Assembly: GCF_012927045.1 (NCBI RefSeq) | Contig: NZ_JABBFW010000012.1 | Coordinates: forward strand, 89,217-153,216 | Direction: 5' to 3' | Length of the DNA stretch: 64,000 nt | Origin: Azohydromonas caseinilytica | GTDB lineage: Bacteria; Pseudomonadota; Gammaproteobacteria; Burkholderiales; Burkholderiaceae_C | Part shown: positions 1-9,241 of the stretch, piece after piece | Layout of the letters: every line of letters begins with the position of its first letter | Position numbering within the stretch: position 1 is the stretch's first letter | The notes under the pieces: model-generated | What the model saw: only the letters and a program-made list of their open reading frames with translations | Databases searched by the model: none | What the model was told of the DNA's origin: nothing | Made by a program: the position numbers and the translations under genes

Positions 1-255
1 ATTGCGGCGTCTGGCTGTTCGCGTCTGGGCCGGCGCGATGAAGCGCTGCAGAAAATCGCGGCCGCCTTCGCTGCAATTGAGCGGCACGGCGAGCGACACT
101 GGGAGGCCGAAGTCTGGCGTGTCAAAGGCGAGCTGCTCTGGCCCAGCGCGCAAGCGCGCGGCTGCCTGCTGCGTGCGGCCGACGTCGCAGCGCAGCAAAG
201 CGCTGGCGCGCTGCGGGCGCGAGCGCTGGCCAGCCTTGCGAGCCTCGAGAAGTGA
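1..255 (+). CDS. C-terminal fragment of a large ATPase/TPR regulator (partial)
   Basis: An open frame enters from the left edge and stops with TGA just upstream of the next gene. The 84 visible residues are helical and alanine-rich. They contain the GER-W-EAE...GELL pattern typical of the C-terminal TPR-like end of large AAA-ATPase/adenylate-cyclase-type or LuxR-type regulators. Only the tail is present, so the N-terminal effector domain is unknown. The gene ends 17 nt before the reductase that follows, so read-through is possible. The family call comes from pattern recognition of a short tail. Confidence 0.55.
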   Translation: MAASGCSRLGRRDEALQKIAAAFAAIERHGERHWEAEVWRVKGELLWPSAQARGCLLRAADVAAQQSAGALRARALASLASLEK

Positions 256-271
256 ACACGAGGAGGGCAGC

Positions 272-1663
272 ATGACAGCTGGACCGAGATTCAGGGAACC
301 GATCACGATCCACAACGTGAGCTTCGGCAACCGCCTGCTGCGATCCTCGGTCGGAGGCCGTACCTGCAACTACGACGGCACCGTCACCGACGTCTGGAAG
401 AACTTCGAGAAGCGATTTGCCGACGGCGGCGTCGGCGGCATCGTCTCGACCACTTTCCACGTCAACAAGGAGCGCCTGTCGCCGCCGCAGTACCCGTCAA
501 TCGCGACAAGGCGGCACATGCTGCACCTGAAGCAGCGGCTGCCGGAGATTCAACAGGGCGGACGCTGCCGCTACATCGTGCAAATCGGCGACCCGGGATA
601 CGTCACGTACAGCAGCCTGTTTTCGGAGGACCAGGATGGCCTGAGTTCGTCGGACGGGCGAGACTTTGCGTTCGGCTACAACAGCCGCCGCCACGCGATG
701 AGCCCGCAGCAGATCGAGCGCTCGATTACCGAGCACGCCGCGGCGGCTTCACGCGCGCGTGAAGCCGGTGCCGACGGCATCGAGATCACTGCCGGCAAGG
801 GCTATCTGATCCACCAGTTCCTGAACCCGGCGATCAACCGGCGGCAAGACGACTGGGGTGGCAGCGAGGACAAACGCTTCCGCTTGCTCGACGAGGTTTT
901 GAAGGCGGTTCGGGCAGCGGTGGGAAAGGACTTCCTCGTCGGCGTGCGCTTGTCAGGGGCCGACTTCAATGCCAGCCCGCTGCTGCTTAGCTTCGGACGC
1001 TGGCCCTCGCCGCTGGTTTCCACAGCAATGCGCCGGGGCAATGATGTCGATCAGATGGCACGCTATGCAAAGCGGATGCAGGGGGTCGACTACCTGCATG
1101 TGGTGGCCGGGTATGGCTTCCCCAACCCGCACGACGTGGCAGGAGCATTTCCGTTTCAAGAGATCCGCATCTTCTTTGACTCAGTGCGCCATCTGAGCAG
1201 CAAGGCCGGGTGGCGTGCTGCCTTAGCCCACTTCCCGCTGCCCGTGCGCGCACTCCACTGGTTCACGAACCTCGGCTGGAATCCTGCGTTCAGAAGCCTG
1301 GGCCTTGCCAATGAACTCAAGAAGCAGCTCCCGAGCATGATGGTGATCACCAACGGCAGCTACGAGACGCTGGAATCACTTGACAAAGGGCTTGAGCACT
1401 GCGACTTGGTCTCTATGGCGCGCGCGTTGATCGCCAATCCGGATCTGATCAGTGCCTATCTCAATCACGACAAGGATGTGCCTGAAACGAAGCGCTGTAC
1501 GCGCTGCAATCGATGTGTTGGCCGCACCACGACCAGCCCGCTCGGCTGCTACGACGTCTCGCGCTTCGGCGGCTCGCATTCGCGCATGCTGTCCGAGATC
1601 ATGAAGTGGAACCGACCCGATCGGGTTCCCGGCGAGGAGGACGAACAGCAGCCCGACGCCTGA
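272..1663 (+). CDS. Old yellow enzyme family NADH:flavin oxidoreductase
   Basis: A 463-aa flavin TIM-barrel oxidoreductase of the OYE/2,4-dienoyl-CoA reductase class. The start ATG is preceded by GAGGAGG. The frame stays open further upstream, but that part overlaps the previous gene and is shadow. The expected order is visible: an N-terminal FMN-barrel start, a central ADGIEI...GYLIHQFL...NRR-DDWGG block typical of the substrate and FMN site, and a late Cys cluster (CTRCNRC...C) like the Fe-S ligands of enoate and dienoyl-CoA reductases. The C-terminal FAD/NAD(P) domain of full dienoyl-CoA reductases is absent, so it would use FMN and perhaps one cluster. The substrate cannot be inferred; a role in reducing an activated double bond is likely. 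Confidence 0.82.
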   Translation: MTAGPRFREPITIHNVSFGNRLLRSSVGGRTCNYDGTVTDVWKNFEKRFADGGVGGIVSTTFHVNKERLSPPQYPSIATRRHMLHLKQRLPEIQQGGRCRYIVQIGDPGYVTYSSLFSEDQDGLSSSDGRDFAFGYNSRRHAMSPQQIERSITEHAAAASRAREAGADGIEITAGKGYLIHQFLNPAINRRQDDWGGSEDKRFRLLDEVLKAVRAAVGKDFLVGVRLSGADFNASPLLLSFGRWPSPLVSTAMRRGNDVDQMARYAKRMQGVDYLHVVAGYGFPNPHDVAGAFPFQEIRIFFDSVRHLSSKAGWRAALAHFPLPVRALHWFTNLGWNPAFRSLGLANELKKQLPSMMVITNGSYETLESLDKGLEHCDLVSMARALIANPDLISAYLNHDKDVPETKRCTRCNRCVGRTTTSPLGCYDVSRFGGSHSRMLSEIMKWNRPDRVPGEEDEQQPDA

Positions 1664-1735
1664 GCACCCCTTCGGCGCCTCAACTCAGATCGCACTGATG
1701 CCATAGCAGCGCCACCATGTGTTTCAGGCCACCGG

Positions 1736-1912
1736 CTGGGCCGTTTTCGCAACCCGCTGGGCAGCCTCATCAGCTACCCGCAGAGCTACGCCGACTGGCT
1801 CATCGATTACGGGAAGCGGTATCGACAACACCGGCCGATTTCCACCGGTGGAGCGGAGTCGGCGGTCGAGTATGTCGTTGACCAGCGCATGAAGAACAAG
1901 GGCCAGACCCGT
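1736..1912 (+). mobile_element. Transposase C-terminal remnant (ISKra4-like)
   Basis: About 59 codons in one frame resemble the C-terminal end of an IS transposase: a tyrosine-rich DYGKRYR segment, then RPIST--AESAV--VV--RMK. This block is typical of ISKra4-like transposases. It has no start and runs straight into the truncated panE fragment on the other strand, so it is a scar and not an active element. The family assignment is tentative. Confidence 0.55.
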
Positions 1913-2107
1913 ACAGCCGGTGACGGCGCGTACCTTCACGCTGCGCTCGACACCGTCCTCGACCAGGCGCAGGCCGTCGCGGTTCATGGCGTCCACGTGC
2001 GCGGCGTTGCGCGTCACCAGCGCGACCTCGCAGCCGCCCTCGGCCAGCACGCCGCCGATCGCGCATCCCAGGGCGCCTGCGCCCAGCACACAGATCTTCA
2101 AGTTCAT
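1913..2107 (-). pseudogene. 2-dehydropantoate 2-reductase N-terminal fragment
   Basis: The frame starts at an ATG and shows a Rossmann opening (ICVLGAGALGCAIG), then LAEGG-EVALVTR and a DGLRLVEDG segment, as in ketopantoate reductases (PanE/ApbA). Homology stops after about 63 residues, where transposase-remnant sequence begins; a family member has about 300 residues. The fragment lies divergent to the LysR gene, an arrangement common when LysR controls such a reductase. It looks like the surviving end of a target gene cut by an IS-mediated deletion. Confidence 0.65.
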
Positions 2108-2237
2108 TCCTTCGTCGTTGGCTGCTGCCGGCCAGAAACAGCGGATAGCCGCGACGATAGGCAGCAGTGAAGATGCCGGAAACCCAATGGGCGCAATACA
2201 CTGAATTGCGAATCGCAATGCACAAGAACGCCACCTC

Positions 2238-3185
2238 ATGAGCACTGAAGACGCTTCGCTGCCGGACATGAAGCTGCTGCGCCTGTTCGAGCTGCTCTAC
2301 GGCACGCGCAGCGTCACGCGTGCGGCTGAGCAGCTGGGACAGAGCCAGCCGACGGTCAGCATCTGGCTGGGCAAGCTGCGCGAGCTGCTGCACGACCCGC
2401 TGTTCGTGCGCACGCCCGCAGGCATGCAGCCGACACCGCGCGCGGAGGCGCTCATCGGTACCGTGCGCGACGCGCTGGCCTGCGTGCGCCGGCTGGCCGA
2501 GGCCGCGCCGGAGTTCGACCCCGCGCAGGCCCAGCGGCGCTTTCGCATCTGCATGACGGACGCCAGCCACGTCACGCTGCTGCCGCAGATGCTCGCGCAC
2601 GTGCGCGCCGTAGCACCGGGTGTGCGGCTGGAAGCGGCGCGCATCGATGCCGACACCGCGCGCGCCCTGGAGGCCGGCGACGCCGACCTGGCCATCGGCC
2701 TGGTGCCCGGGCTGGAAGCAGGCTTCTACCAGCAGACGCTGTTCGCGCAGGACTGGGTCTGCCTCGTGAACCGCCGCCACCCGCGCTTGGCTGACGGGCG
2801 GCTCACGTTGCGCCGCTACGAGGCTGAGCCGCATGTGGCCATCGCCTCAGGCACCGGCTACCAGTTGCTGGCTGCGACGCTGAAGGAGCGCAACATCAGG
2901 CGCGACGTGCACTTGGAACTGCCCGGTTTCCTGGGCCTGCCCGCCATCGTCTCCACGACGGACCTCGTGGCCACGCTGCCGCGCCACATTGGCGAGACAC
3001 TGGCACGGACGGCCGATCTGGCAGTGCTCAAGTGCCCGCTGCCCATTCCGGGTTTCGAGGTCAAGCAGCACTGGCACGCGCGCTTCCACCACGACCCCGC
3101 CAACCGCTGGCTGCGCGGCGTGTGCGCGATGCTGTTCATGCAGGACGCCGCGCCACGCAAGGGCGTGGCGCATCCGGGCCGATGA
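2238..3185 (+). CDS. LysR family transcriptional regulator
   Basis: A 315-aa LysR-type regulator. The N-terminal winged HTH spans about residues 10-68 (LLRLFELLYGTRSVTRAAEQL, then SQPTVS, then PLFVRTPAGMQPTPRA), followed by the periplasmic-binding-like effector domain. It is divergent from the truncated panE fragment, the probable former target, so the regulator may be orphaned. No effector can be named. Confidence 0.88.
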   Translation: MSTEDASLPDMKLLRLFELLYGTRSVTRAAEQLGQSQPTVSIWLGKLRELLHDPLFVRTPAGMQPTPRAEALIGTVRDALACVRRLAEAAPEFDPAQAQRRFRICMTDASHVTLLPQMLAHVRAVAPGVRLEAARIDADTARALEAGDADLAIGLVPGLEAGFYQQTLFAQDWVCLVNRRHPRLADGRLTLRRYEAEPHVAIASGTGYQLLAATLKERNIRRDVHLELPGFLGLPAIVSTTDLVATLPRHIGETLARTADLAVLKCPLPIPGFEVKQHWHARFHHDPANRWLRGVCAMLFMQDAAPRKGVAHPGR

Positions 3186-3206
3186 CGCCAGCCGTGCGTT
3201 CGGCCT

Positions 3207-3341
3207 TCAGGTGCCGCCCGCAGCCCGGTTCATGCCTCGTTGGCCGTACTGGGCCCATGCGCTTTGCAGCGAGTCGGCGATTTCGTCAACGAAGACGCGC
3301 GTCTTCGTCGGCACCAGCCGGCCTGGCGGCAGCGCGGCTCA
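3207..3341 (-). pseudogene. Possible LysR C-terminal remnant
   Basis: Directly after the aldehyde dehydrogenase stop, the same frame stays open for about 44 codons with a sequence (PPGRLVPTKTRVFVDEIADSL) resembling the last strand and helix of LysR effector domains. There is no start or HTH. Read as a relic of a second LysR gene; the evidence is short and low-confidence. Confidence 0.33.
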
Positions 3342-4832
3342 GCCCAGCATGGACACGTTGACGTTCTTGAGCTGCGTGAACTCGAACAGTTCGTCCTTGG
3401 ACTCCTCGCGACCCAGCCCCGACTGTTTCCAGCCCCCGAACGGCGCACCGATGAAGTGTGAGGAGCAGTCGTTGATCCAGACATAGCCGGCCTGCACGCG
3501 GGCCGCGGCGCGGTGCGCCGTGAGCAGGTCGGTGGTCCACAGCGAGGCCGTCAGGCCCAGCTCGGTGCCGTTGACCGCCTCGAACATCGACTCGGCGTCG
3601 TCCCAGCGCAGCACCGAGAGCACCGGGCCGAAAATCTCCTCGCGGGCGACGCGCATGTCCGGCCGCACGTCCGTGAACACGGTGGGCTCGATGAACCAGC
3701 CGTTGCGCAGCGCCGGGTCGGCCGGATGGCGGCCGCCGCAGGCCAGTGCCGCGCCCTCGGTACGCGCCGACTCGATGTAGCCCAGGGTGCGCTGGTACTG
3801 CGTGCGGTCGATCAGCGCGCCCATGGTGGTGCGCAGGTCGGTGGCGATGCCGGGCACATGGGCCTGGCCGATGCGGTCCACGAGCGCCTGCACGAAGCGG
3901 TCGTGGACCGAGGCATGCAAGAACAGCCGGCTGGTGGAGCCGCAGGACTGGCCGCACCAGGTGAAGTTCATGCCCCGCACGGCGCCATCGACGGCACGCT
4001 CGAAATCGGCGTCGGGGAACACGACCATGGCGTTCTTGCCGCCGAGCTCCAGCAGCGGGCGCTTGAGCGTGTCGGCCGCCGCACGCAGCACGGCCTTGCC
4101 CGCGCCGACGCTGCCGATGAGCCCGACGGCCGCCACCTGCGGATGGGCCGCGATGGCGGCGCCGGTGCCGCGGTCGCCAACGACACAGTTCAGCACGCCC
4201 GGCGGAAACAGGTCGGCCAGCAGCTCCATCAACCGCAGCGTGGACAGCGGCGCCTGCTCGGGCGGCTTGACCAGCACCGTGTTGCCTGCGGCCAGCGGCG
4301 CGGCGATCTTGCCGGCGGCGAACATGAACGGATGGTTGAACGGAAAGATGCGGCCCACCACCCCGAGCGGTTGGCGCAGCGTGTAGTTGAGCGAGCCATT
4401 GCCCGTGGGGATGGTTTCGCCCTTGATCTCGAGCACCAGGCCGGCAAAGTACTCCAGCTGCGTGGCGGCGATCTCGGCATCGAAGAGCATGGCCTTGACC
4501 GGGTTGCCGCAATCGGCCGCGTCGAGCAGCGCCAGCTCCTGCGCGTGGGCTCGGATGCGCGTGGCGGCCTCGCGCAGCGCGCGGGCGCGCTGCAGCGGCG
4601 GCGTGCGCGCCCAGCCCGGAAAGGCCTGCGCGGCCGCGGCCACCGCGGCATCCACTTCGGCCGCACCGGCCGTGGGCAGCTCCGCGAGCAACTCGCCCGT
4701 GGACGGGTTGTGCGTCTGCAGCCGGGCGCCACCGGCCTCGTGCCACTGGCCGCCCCAGTAGTGTCCGCGCCGGCGTGGGAGCGCGTGGGCGACGCGCGAG
4801 GAAAGATCGTGCTCTTCGTGGGAGGCGTTCAT
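3339..4832 (-). CDS. NAD(P)-dependent aldehyde dehydrogenase
   Basis: A 497-aa aldehyde dehydrogenase. The start ATG overlaps the stop of the hydrolase upstream (ATGA), which fixes it; the longer frame upstream lies inside that gene. Visible motifs: the FPFNHP cofactor loop, ELGGK with the general-base Glu, GQSC with the catalytic Cys, EEIFGPV and the C-terminal GGWKQSGLGREES. Length and motifs are those of betaine/aromatic-type ALDHs. It is the last gene of the leftward SDR-TRAP-hydrolase operon, so it probably oxidises an aldehyde formed from the imported compound, perhaps after SDR oxidation of an alcohol. Confidence 0.9.
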   Translation of the reverse strand: MNASHEEHDLSSRVAHALPRRRGHYWGGQWHEAGGARLQTHNPSTGELLAELPTAGAAEVDAAVAAAAQAFPGWARTPPLQRARALREAATRIRAHAQELALLDAADCGNPVKAMLFDAEIAATQLEYFAGLVLEIKGETIPTGNGSLNYTLRQPLGVVGRIFPFNHPFMFAAGKIAAPLAAGNTVLVKPPEQAPLSTLRLMELLADLFPPGVLNCVVGDRGTGAAIAAHPQVAAVGLIGSVGAGKAVLRAAADTLKRPLLELGGKNAMVVFPDADFERAVDGAVRGMNFTWCGQSCGSTSRLFLHASVHDRFVQALVDRIGQAHVPGIATDLRTTMGALIDRTQYQRTLGYIESARTEGAALACGGRHPADPALRNGWFIEPTVFTDVRPDMRVAREEIFGPVLSVLRWDDAESMFEAVNGTELGLTASLWTTDLLTAHRAAARVQAGYVWINDCSSHFIGAPFGGWKQSGLGREESKDELFEFTQLKNVNVSMLG

Positions 4833-5503
4833 GCGACGGGAGTGGCGTGGGTGAGGGTGCTGTCGGATGCCGCGGCGTGCAGGCCCGCGATCGCGGTCTC
4901 CAGCGCGACGACGTCGGCGTACTTGGCGTCCAGGTCGAACAGGCTCTGCGCGTGAGCTGCCGCGGAGCGGTCGCCCACGCACTCGCGCACCACCATCGGC
5001 CTGAAGCCGTACTGGCAGGCGTCCACCGCGGTGGCACGCACGCAGCCGCTGGTGGTGCAGCCGGCGATCACCACGGTGTCTATGCCCATGGCCACCAGCC
5101 GCGAGCTCAGGTCGGTGCCGAAGAAGCAGGAGGCGTACTTCTTGACCAGCAGCGAGTCGCCGGCGCGGTGCGGCAGCCGCCCGTCCACCCGCACCTCGGC
5201 CGTGCCCGCACGCAGCGTCGTGACGCCGCGCTGCTTGAGCGCCCAGATGCCCGCGTCGCGCAGCCCGGCGTCGTCGTAGGCCACGGTGGAGAAGATCACC
5301 GGCGCGCCCGCCGCGTGCGCGGCGTCGAGCAGCGCGGCCGTGGCCGCCACTTCGGCGTCCAGGTTGGCACCGAGCATCGCCTCGGGCCGGGTGAAGGCGT
5401 TGATGAGGTCCACCACCAGCACGGCGGGACGGCGGCCGAAGCCGATGCGCAGGCCGAAGCCACGCTCGCGGAACAGCGCCGCGTCACGGTTGTCGAGAGT
5501 CAT
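4829..5503 (-). CDS. Isochorismatase-family cysteine hydrolase
   Basis: A 224-aa member of the isochorismatase-like superfamily (N-carbamoylsarcosine amidohydrolase, nicotinamidase, maleamate amidohydrolase). The D-K-C triad is visible: Asp in VLVVDLINAF, Lys in LLVKKYAS, and the nucleophile Cys in AGCTTSGCVRATA. It lies 9 nt downstream of dctM and overlaps the ALDH start, so it is in the same operon. It probably cleaves an amide or carbamoyl bond of the imported substrate or an intermediate. The exact substrate is unknown; NicF-like maleamate hydrolysis is one option. Confidence 0.85.
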   Translation of the reverse strand: MTLDNRDAALFRERGFGLRIGFGRRPAVLVVDLINAFTRPEAMLGANLDAEVAATAALLDAAHAAGAPVIFSTVAYDDAGLRDAGIWALKQRGVTTLRAGTAEVRVDGRLPHRAGDSLLVKKYASCFFGTDLSSRLVAMGIDTVVIAGCTTSGCVRATAVDACQYGFRPMVVRECVGDRSAAAHAQSLFDLDAKYADVVALETAIAGLHAAASDSTLTHATPVA

Positions 5504-5512
5504 GTTGGGCTC

Positions 5513-6829
5513 CTATCCAAGCCGGCCCGGCAGCCAGGTGGCGATGGCCGGGATGAAGAACACCGCCACCAGCATCAGCAGGCCGAGCAGCACGTAGGGC
5601 ATGGCGGAGGCGAAGACCTGCCGCATGGTGATCCAGCCCGGCGCCACGCCCTTCATGGTGAACAGCAGCAGTCCGAAAGGCGGCGTCATCAGTCCCAGCT
5701 GCATGGCGATGAGGAACAGCACGCCGAACCAGACCTGGTCGATACCCGCGCCGCTGACCAGCGGCATGAAGAAGGGCAGCGTCAGCAGCATCATGCTGAT
5801 CTGGTCCACGAAGCAGCCCAGCACCAGCAGGATCAGCATCATCACCACCACCAGCGCCATCGGGCTCAACTCATAGGACGAGACCACCGACAGGAAGCCG
5901 TTGGTGGCGCCCGAGAAGCCCAGCACCTGGGAGAACGCGGTGGCGCCGACGATGATGAACAGGATGATGCCCGAGACGTGTACCGTGCCCTTGAGCGCCT
6001 CCAGCAGGTTGCGCCAGGTCAACGCGCGGAAGGCCGCCGCCAGCAGCACCGTGGCGGCCGCGCCCAGCGCCGCGGCTTCGGTGGGCGTGGCGATGCCGCC
6101 GGTCATGGCCCCGACGACGACGCCGAAGATGGTCAGCAGCGGCAGCACGTAGAGCACGAAGGGCCTCCACTTCTGCCAGCCGTGCAGGCGTGGCGCGTCG
6201 TCGTCGGCGGGCGCCATGCCCGGACGCAGCCATGCCACGAGCACGATGTAGGCCACGAAGCTGGCCGCCAGGATCACCCCGGGCAGGATGCCGGCGAAAA
6301 GCAGCTTCGTGATCGAGATGTTGGAGAGGCTGCCCAGCAGCACGATCAGCGCCGAGGGCGGGATCAGCATGTCCACGCCGCCAATGGCGATGATCGGTCC
6401 CATGGCCAGGCTCGGGTGGTACTTCTTCTCCAGCATCACCGGCGACATGCTGCGCCCGAGCATGGCCGTGGTGGCGATGGTGGAGCCCGAGATGGCGCTG
6501 AACGCCGTGCCCGCCACCACCGACACCACCGACAACCGTGCCGGCACGCGGTGGATGAGCCGGTCGAAGCCCTCGATCACCTTGATCGCCAGGCCGGTCT
6601 GGAACAGCACCTCGCCCATCAGCACGAACAGCGGGATGGGAGTGAGCGCGAAGGTCAGCACCGAGGCGATCGAGTTGCGCGCGAGCTGATCCACCCCCGC
6701 CAGGCCGCCCATGAACACCCAGGCGCCCGCGACGTTGGCGCTCAGGAAGGCCACCGCCACGGGCATCCCCAGCAGCATCAGCAGCACCACGGAGCCCATC
6801 ATCAGCAGCAGGCTCTGCATCCAATCCAT
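5513..6829 (-). CDS. dctM: TRAP transporter large permease DctM
   Basis: A 438-aa polytopic membrane protein of the DctM family, the ion-coupled translocation subunit of TRAP transporters. Hydrophobic segments run throughout. Family signatures include LGMPVAVAF near the N terminus, SGSTIATTAMLG, GGVDMLIPPS and a later LMTPPFGLLLF. GGAGCAACG precedes the start. It works with the adjacent small permease and receptor (same strand, dctP-dctQ-dctM order). Confidence 0.93.
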   Translation of the reverse strand: MDWMQSLLLMMGSVVLLMLLGMPVAVAFLSANVAGAWVFMGGLAGVDQLARNSIASVLTFALTPIPLFVLMGEVLFQTGLAIKVIEGFDRLIHRVPARLSVVSVVAGTAFSAISGSTIATTAMLGRSMSPVMLEKKYHPSLAMGPIIAIGGVDMLIPPSALIVLLGSLSNISITKLLFAGILPGVILAASFVAYIVLVAWLRPGMAPADDDAPRLHGWQKWRPFVLYVLPLLTIFGVVVGAMTGGIATPTEAAALGAAATVLLAAAFRALTWRNLLEALKGTVHVSGIILFIIVGATAFSQVLGFSGATNGFLSVVSSYELSPMALVVVMMLILLVLGCFVDQISMMLLTLPFFMPLVSGAGIDQVWFGVLFLIAMQLGLMTPPFGLLLFTMKGVAPGWITMRQVFASAMPYVLLGLLMLVAVFFIPAIATWLPGRLG

Positions 6830-6869
6830 GGATCGTTGCTCCGGTAAACGTTGGAAGAGGCAGCGCGGC

Positions 6870-7406
6870 TCAGGCGGCGCTCGTGGCCTCGTCGCGCACG
6901 GCGCGCGGGCCGCGCCACTGGCGTCGCAGGCGGAACAAGAACTCCACCGCGAGCACAGCGAACATCGCTGCCGCCGGGGCGACCAGCCACCACTCCGGGA
7001 AGACGAAGATCTTGAGCACGAGGGAGCCCTGCTCGGCGCTGGCGATGGCAGCCTTGAAGCTGGCCGCGGCCAGCGCGGTGCAGGTCGCAGCGGCCAGGGC
7101 GTCGGCCGCCAGCTCCAGCGCCCAGCTCACCGTGGCGGGCAGCGCGCGCAGCACCATGTCCATGCGCACATGGCGCCCTTGCCGCAGCAGCCAGGGCGCC
7201 GCCAGGAAGGTGCACAGGTACAGCGCGTACTCCGCCATCTCGGCCGCCCAGGGCAGGTTGCCCAGGGCGAAGGCGCGGGCGCCGACGTCCGCGCAGATCA
7301 GCAGCACCATCAGGCCGATGAGCGCGCACGCGGCCAGGCCCAGCCCCTGCAGCAGCCGCTCCCACAGCCGGTCCAGGCGGCCGATGGCGTCGCTATGCAT
7401 GGTCAT
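6870..7406 (-). CDS. dctQ: TRAP transporter small permease DctQ
   Basis: A 178-aa protein with four hydrophobic segments, as in DctQ. It has the characteristic WAAEMAEYALYLCTFL helix and then a HVRMDMVL segment. It lies between the receptor and the large permease and would form the membrane complex with DctM. The gap to dctM is 40 nt. Confidence 0.88.
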   Translation of the reverse strand: MTMHSDAIGRLDRLWERLLQGLGLAACALIGLMVLLICADVGARAFALGNLPWAAEMAEYALYLCTFLAAPWLLRQGRHVRMDMVLRALPATVSWALELAADALAAATCTALAAASFKAAIASAEQGSLVLKIFVFPEWWLVAPAAAMFAVLAVEFLFRLRRQWRGPRAVRDEATSAA

Positions 7407-7413
7407 GGCGGCG

Positions 7414-8394
7414 TCAGTGCCCGTTGGTCAGCAGCTGGCGCAACCGCGGGCCGTGCTGCGGGCTGCGCTGGTTGATGCTGGCCCAGATGGCGTCGTTGGC
7501 CTTCCTGGTGTACTCGGCCGCCTCGGCGGCGCCGAAGCTGATGGGCTGGATGCCGGCGGCGGCCTGGCGCTTCTTCTCCTCCTCCCACGCCTTCGTGTTG
7601 TCGAGGTTGAGGTCTTCCATCCAGCGCGCGGCGCTGGTCAGTACCGCGCGCTGCTTGTCATTGAGCTTGTTCCAGGTGTTGCGGTTGAGCAGCACGCCCA
7701 CCTCCGTGTTGTAGAAGCCCGGCTCCACGCGGTACTTGGTGTGCTCCTGCAGGCTCAGGTCGAACACCCCGGAGACGGGCCAGCCGTAGCCGTCCACGAC
7801 GCCACGCTCCAGCGCGGTGTAGAGCTCGCCCGGGGCGATGGTGAGCACCGAGGCGCCCATGCTCTGGAAGAAGTCCCGGTAGATCGGAATGCCGCGCAGG
7901 CGCAGGCCCTTGAGGTCGGGCTTGGCGACGCCCTTCTTGAGGAAGAGGTGATAGGGCATCTGGTCGATGGCGCGGCCCAGGTAGACCGCGTTGAGCTTCT
8001 CGCCCCAGAGCTTGTTGATGTAGTCGTAGGCACCGTTCCTGCGCCACTCCTGCACCGGCACGGTGCTCACCGACAGCGCGTCGGACTCGGGCAGCAGGTT
8101 GGTGTAGAAGTTGCCCGTCACGTTGGCCATGTCCACCACGCCGGCCTTGACGGCATTGCCCACCTCGAACGGCGGCATGACCTTGGCGCCACCACCGAGG
8201 TAGTTGATCTGGATCTGACCTTTACCCTCGGCGTTGACCTTCTTCACGAACTTCTCGAAGTTCTGCGAGAAGAAATTGCCTTCGGGCCAGGCGCTCACGG
8301 CCTTGATGGTGACTTCCTGAGCGCCAGCGGCCAGTGCGGCCAGGCTCAGGGCCGACGTGCAGAGCAGGGACTTCAGCGTGTGCTGCAGCTTCAT
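7414..8394 (-). CDS. dctP: TRAP transporter substrate-binding protein DctP
   Basis: A 326-aa periplasmic receptor. It has a signal peptide of about 25 residues (Lys start, hydrophobic core, AAGAQ cleavage region). The mature part includes DLKGLRLRGIP and GELYTALERGVVDGYGWP, the DctP ligand-binding and hinge signatures. It follows the SDR gene and precedes dctQ. The DctP family favours carboxylates through a conserved Arg; an aromatic or aliphatic acid is a reasonable guess but not proven. Confidence 0.92.
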   Translation of the reverse strand: MKLQHTLKSLLCTSALSLAALAAGAQEVTIKAVSAWPEGNFFSQNFEKFVKKVNAEGKGQIQINYLGGGAKVMPPFEVGNAVKAGVVDMANVTGNFYTNLLPESDALSVSTVPVQEWRRNGAYDYINKLWGEKLNAVYLGRAIDQMPYHLFLKKGVAKPDLKGLRLRGIPIYRDFFQSMGASVLTIAPGELYTALERGVVDGYGWPVSGVFDLSLQEHTKYRVEPGFYNTEVGVLLNRNTWNKLNDKQRAVLTSAARWMEDLNLDNTKAWEEEKKRQAAAGIQPISFGAAEAAEYTRKANDAIWASINQRSPQHGPRLRQLLTNGH

Positions 8395-8448
8395 GGCGTG
8401 TTCGCCTCCGTGCGTGGGGATGTGTGCGGTCGAGCGGGCGCTGCCGGC

Positions 8449-9222
8449 TCAGAGGAAGGTCAGGCCGCCATCGATCACCAGTGACTGGCCGCTGATGAAG
8501 CGGCTGTCCTCGCTGGCCAGGAACAGCACCGCGCCCGTGACGTCGTCGGTGGTCTGCGTGCGCTGGATGCAGCGCATCGCGATCTGCGCCTGCTTCTGGG
8601 CCGGCGTGACGGTCTCGCGCGGGATCTCGGTGTCCACGGCCCCGGGCAGCACGGCGTTGACCGTGATGCCGTCGGCACCGAGCTCGCGGGCCAGCGAGCG
8701 CGTCATGCCGATCACGGCGGCCTTCGACGTGGTGTAGTGCAGGTAGTGCGGCCGCCCCATCAGCACCGCGGCCGAGGACACGTTGACGATGCGGCCCCAG
8801 CCGTTGCGCCGCATCAGCGGGGCGATGGCGCGCACCATCAGGAACGTGCCGGTAACGTTGACGTGCAGCACGCGGCCCCACTCGTCCAGCGGTATCTCGT
8901 CGAACGGCCGCATCTTCAGCGTGGAGAAGATGGCGGCGTTGTTGACCAGCACGTCGGCGCGGCCGAAGCGTGCATCGATGTCGCGGGCGGCGTTCGCCAC
9001 GGCGTCGGCATCGCCGACATCGAGCGCAAGCGGCAGGCATTCACCCCCTTCCGCCCGGATCGCCTCCGCCAGCGTTGCGAGCGCATCGGCCCTGAGGTCG
9101 ATGGCCACCACGCGGTGTCCCTGCGTGGCGAAGCGCAGTGCGTAGGCCCGGCCCAGGCCCTGTCCGGCGCCGGTGACGACGACCACCCTTTGGCTGCGGG
9201 CCGCTTCTGACGTTGCTGCCAT
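8449..9222 (-). CDS. Short-chain dehydrogenase/reductase
   Basis: A 257-aa classical SDR. Motifs: TGAGQGLG (NAD(P) binding), ALDVGDADA, NNAA, the catalytic Ser in NVSSA, YTTSK (Tyr/Lys), and PGAVDTEIP. The Asp after beta-2 (VVAIDLR) suggests NAD(H). It is the first gene of the leftward operon; AAGGAAAC precedes the start. The leader carries a 6-bp hairpin. Likely oxidises a hydroxyl of the TRAP substrate before the ALDH step. Confidence 0.9.
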   Translation of the reverse strand: MAATSEAARSQRVVVVTGAGQGLGRAYALRFATQGHRVVAIDLRADALATLAEAIRAEGGECLPLALDVGDADAVANAARDIDARFGRADVLVNNAAIFSTLKMRPFDEIPLDEWGRVLHVNVTGTFLMVRAIAPLMRRNGWGRIVNVSSAAVLMGRPHYLHYTTSKAAVIGMTRSLARELGADGITVNAVLPGAVDTEIPRETVTPAQKQAQIAMRCIQRTQTTDDVTGAVLFLASEDSRFISGQSLVIDGGLTFL

Positions 9223-9241
9223 GCGTTGTTTCCTTGGCTTG

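Noticed and set aside
2..271. Upstream extension of the old yellow enzyme to position 2
   Set aside because: The region codes in another frame for the tail of the preceding gene, and the ATG at 272 has a strong ribosome site.
4775..6847. 690-codon open frame on the plus strand opposite the TRAP/hydrolase genes
   Set aside because: Antisense shadow: rich in Arg/His/Gln with no domain, while the minus strand carries complete, well-known families.
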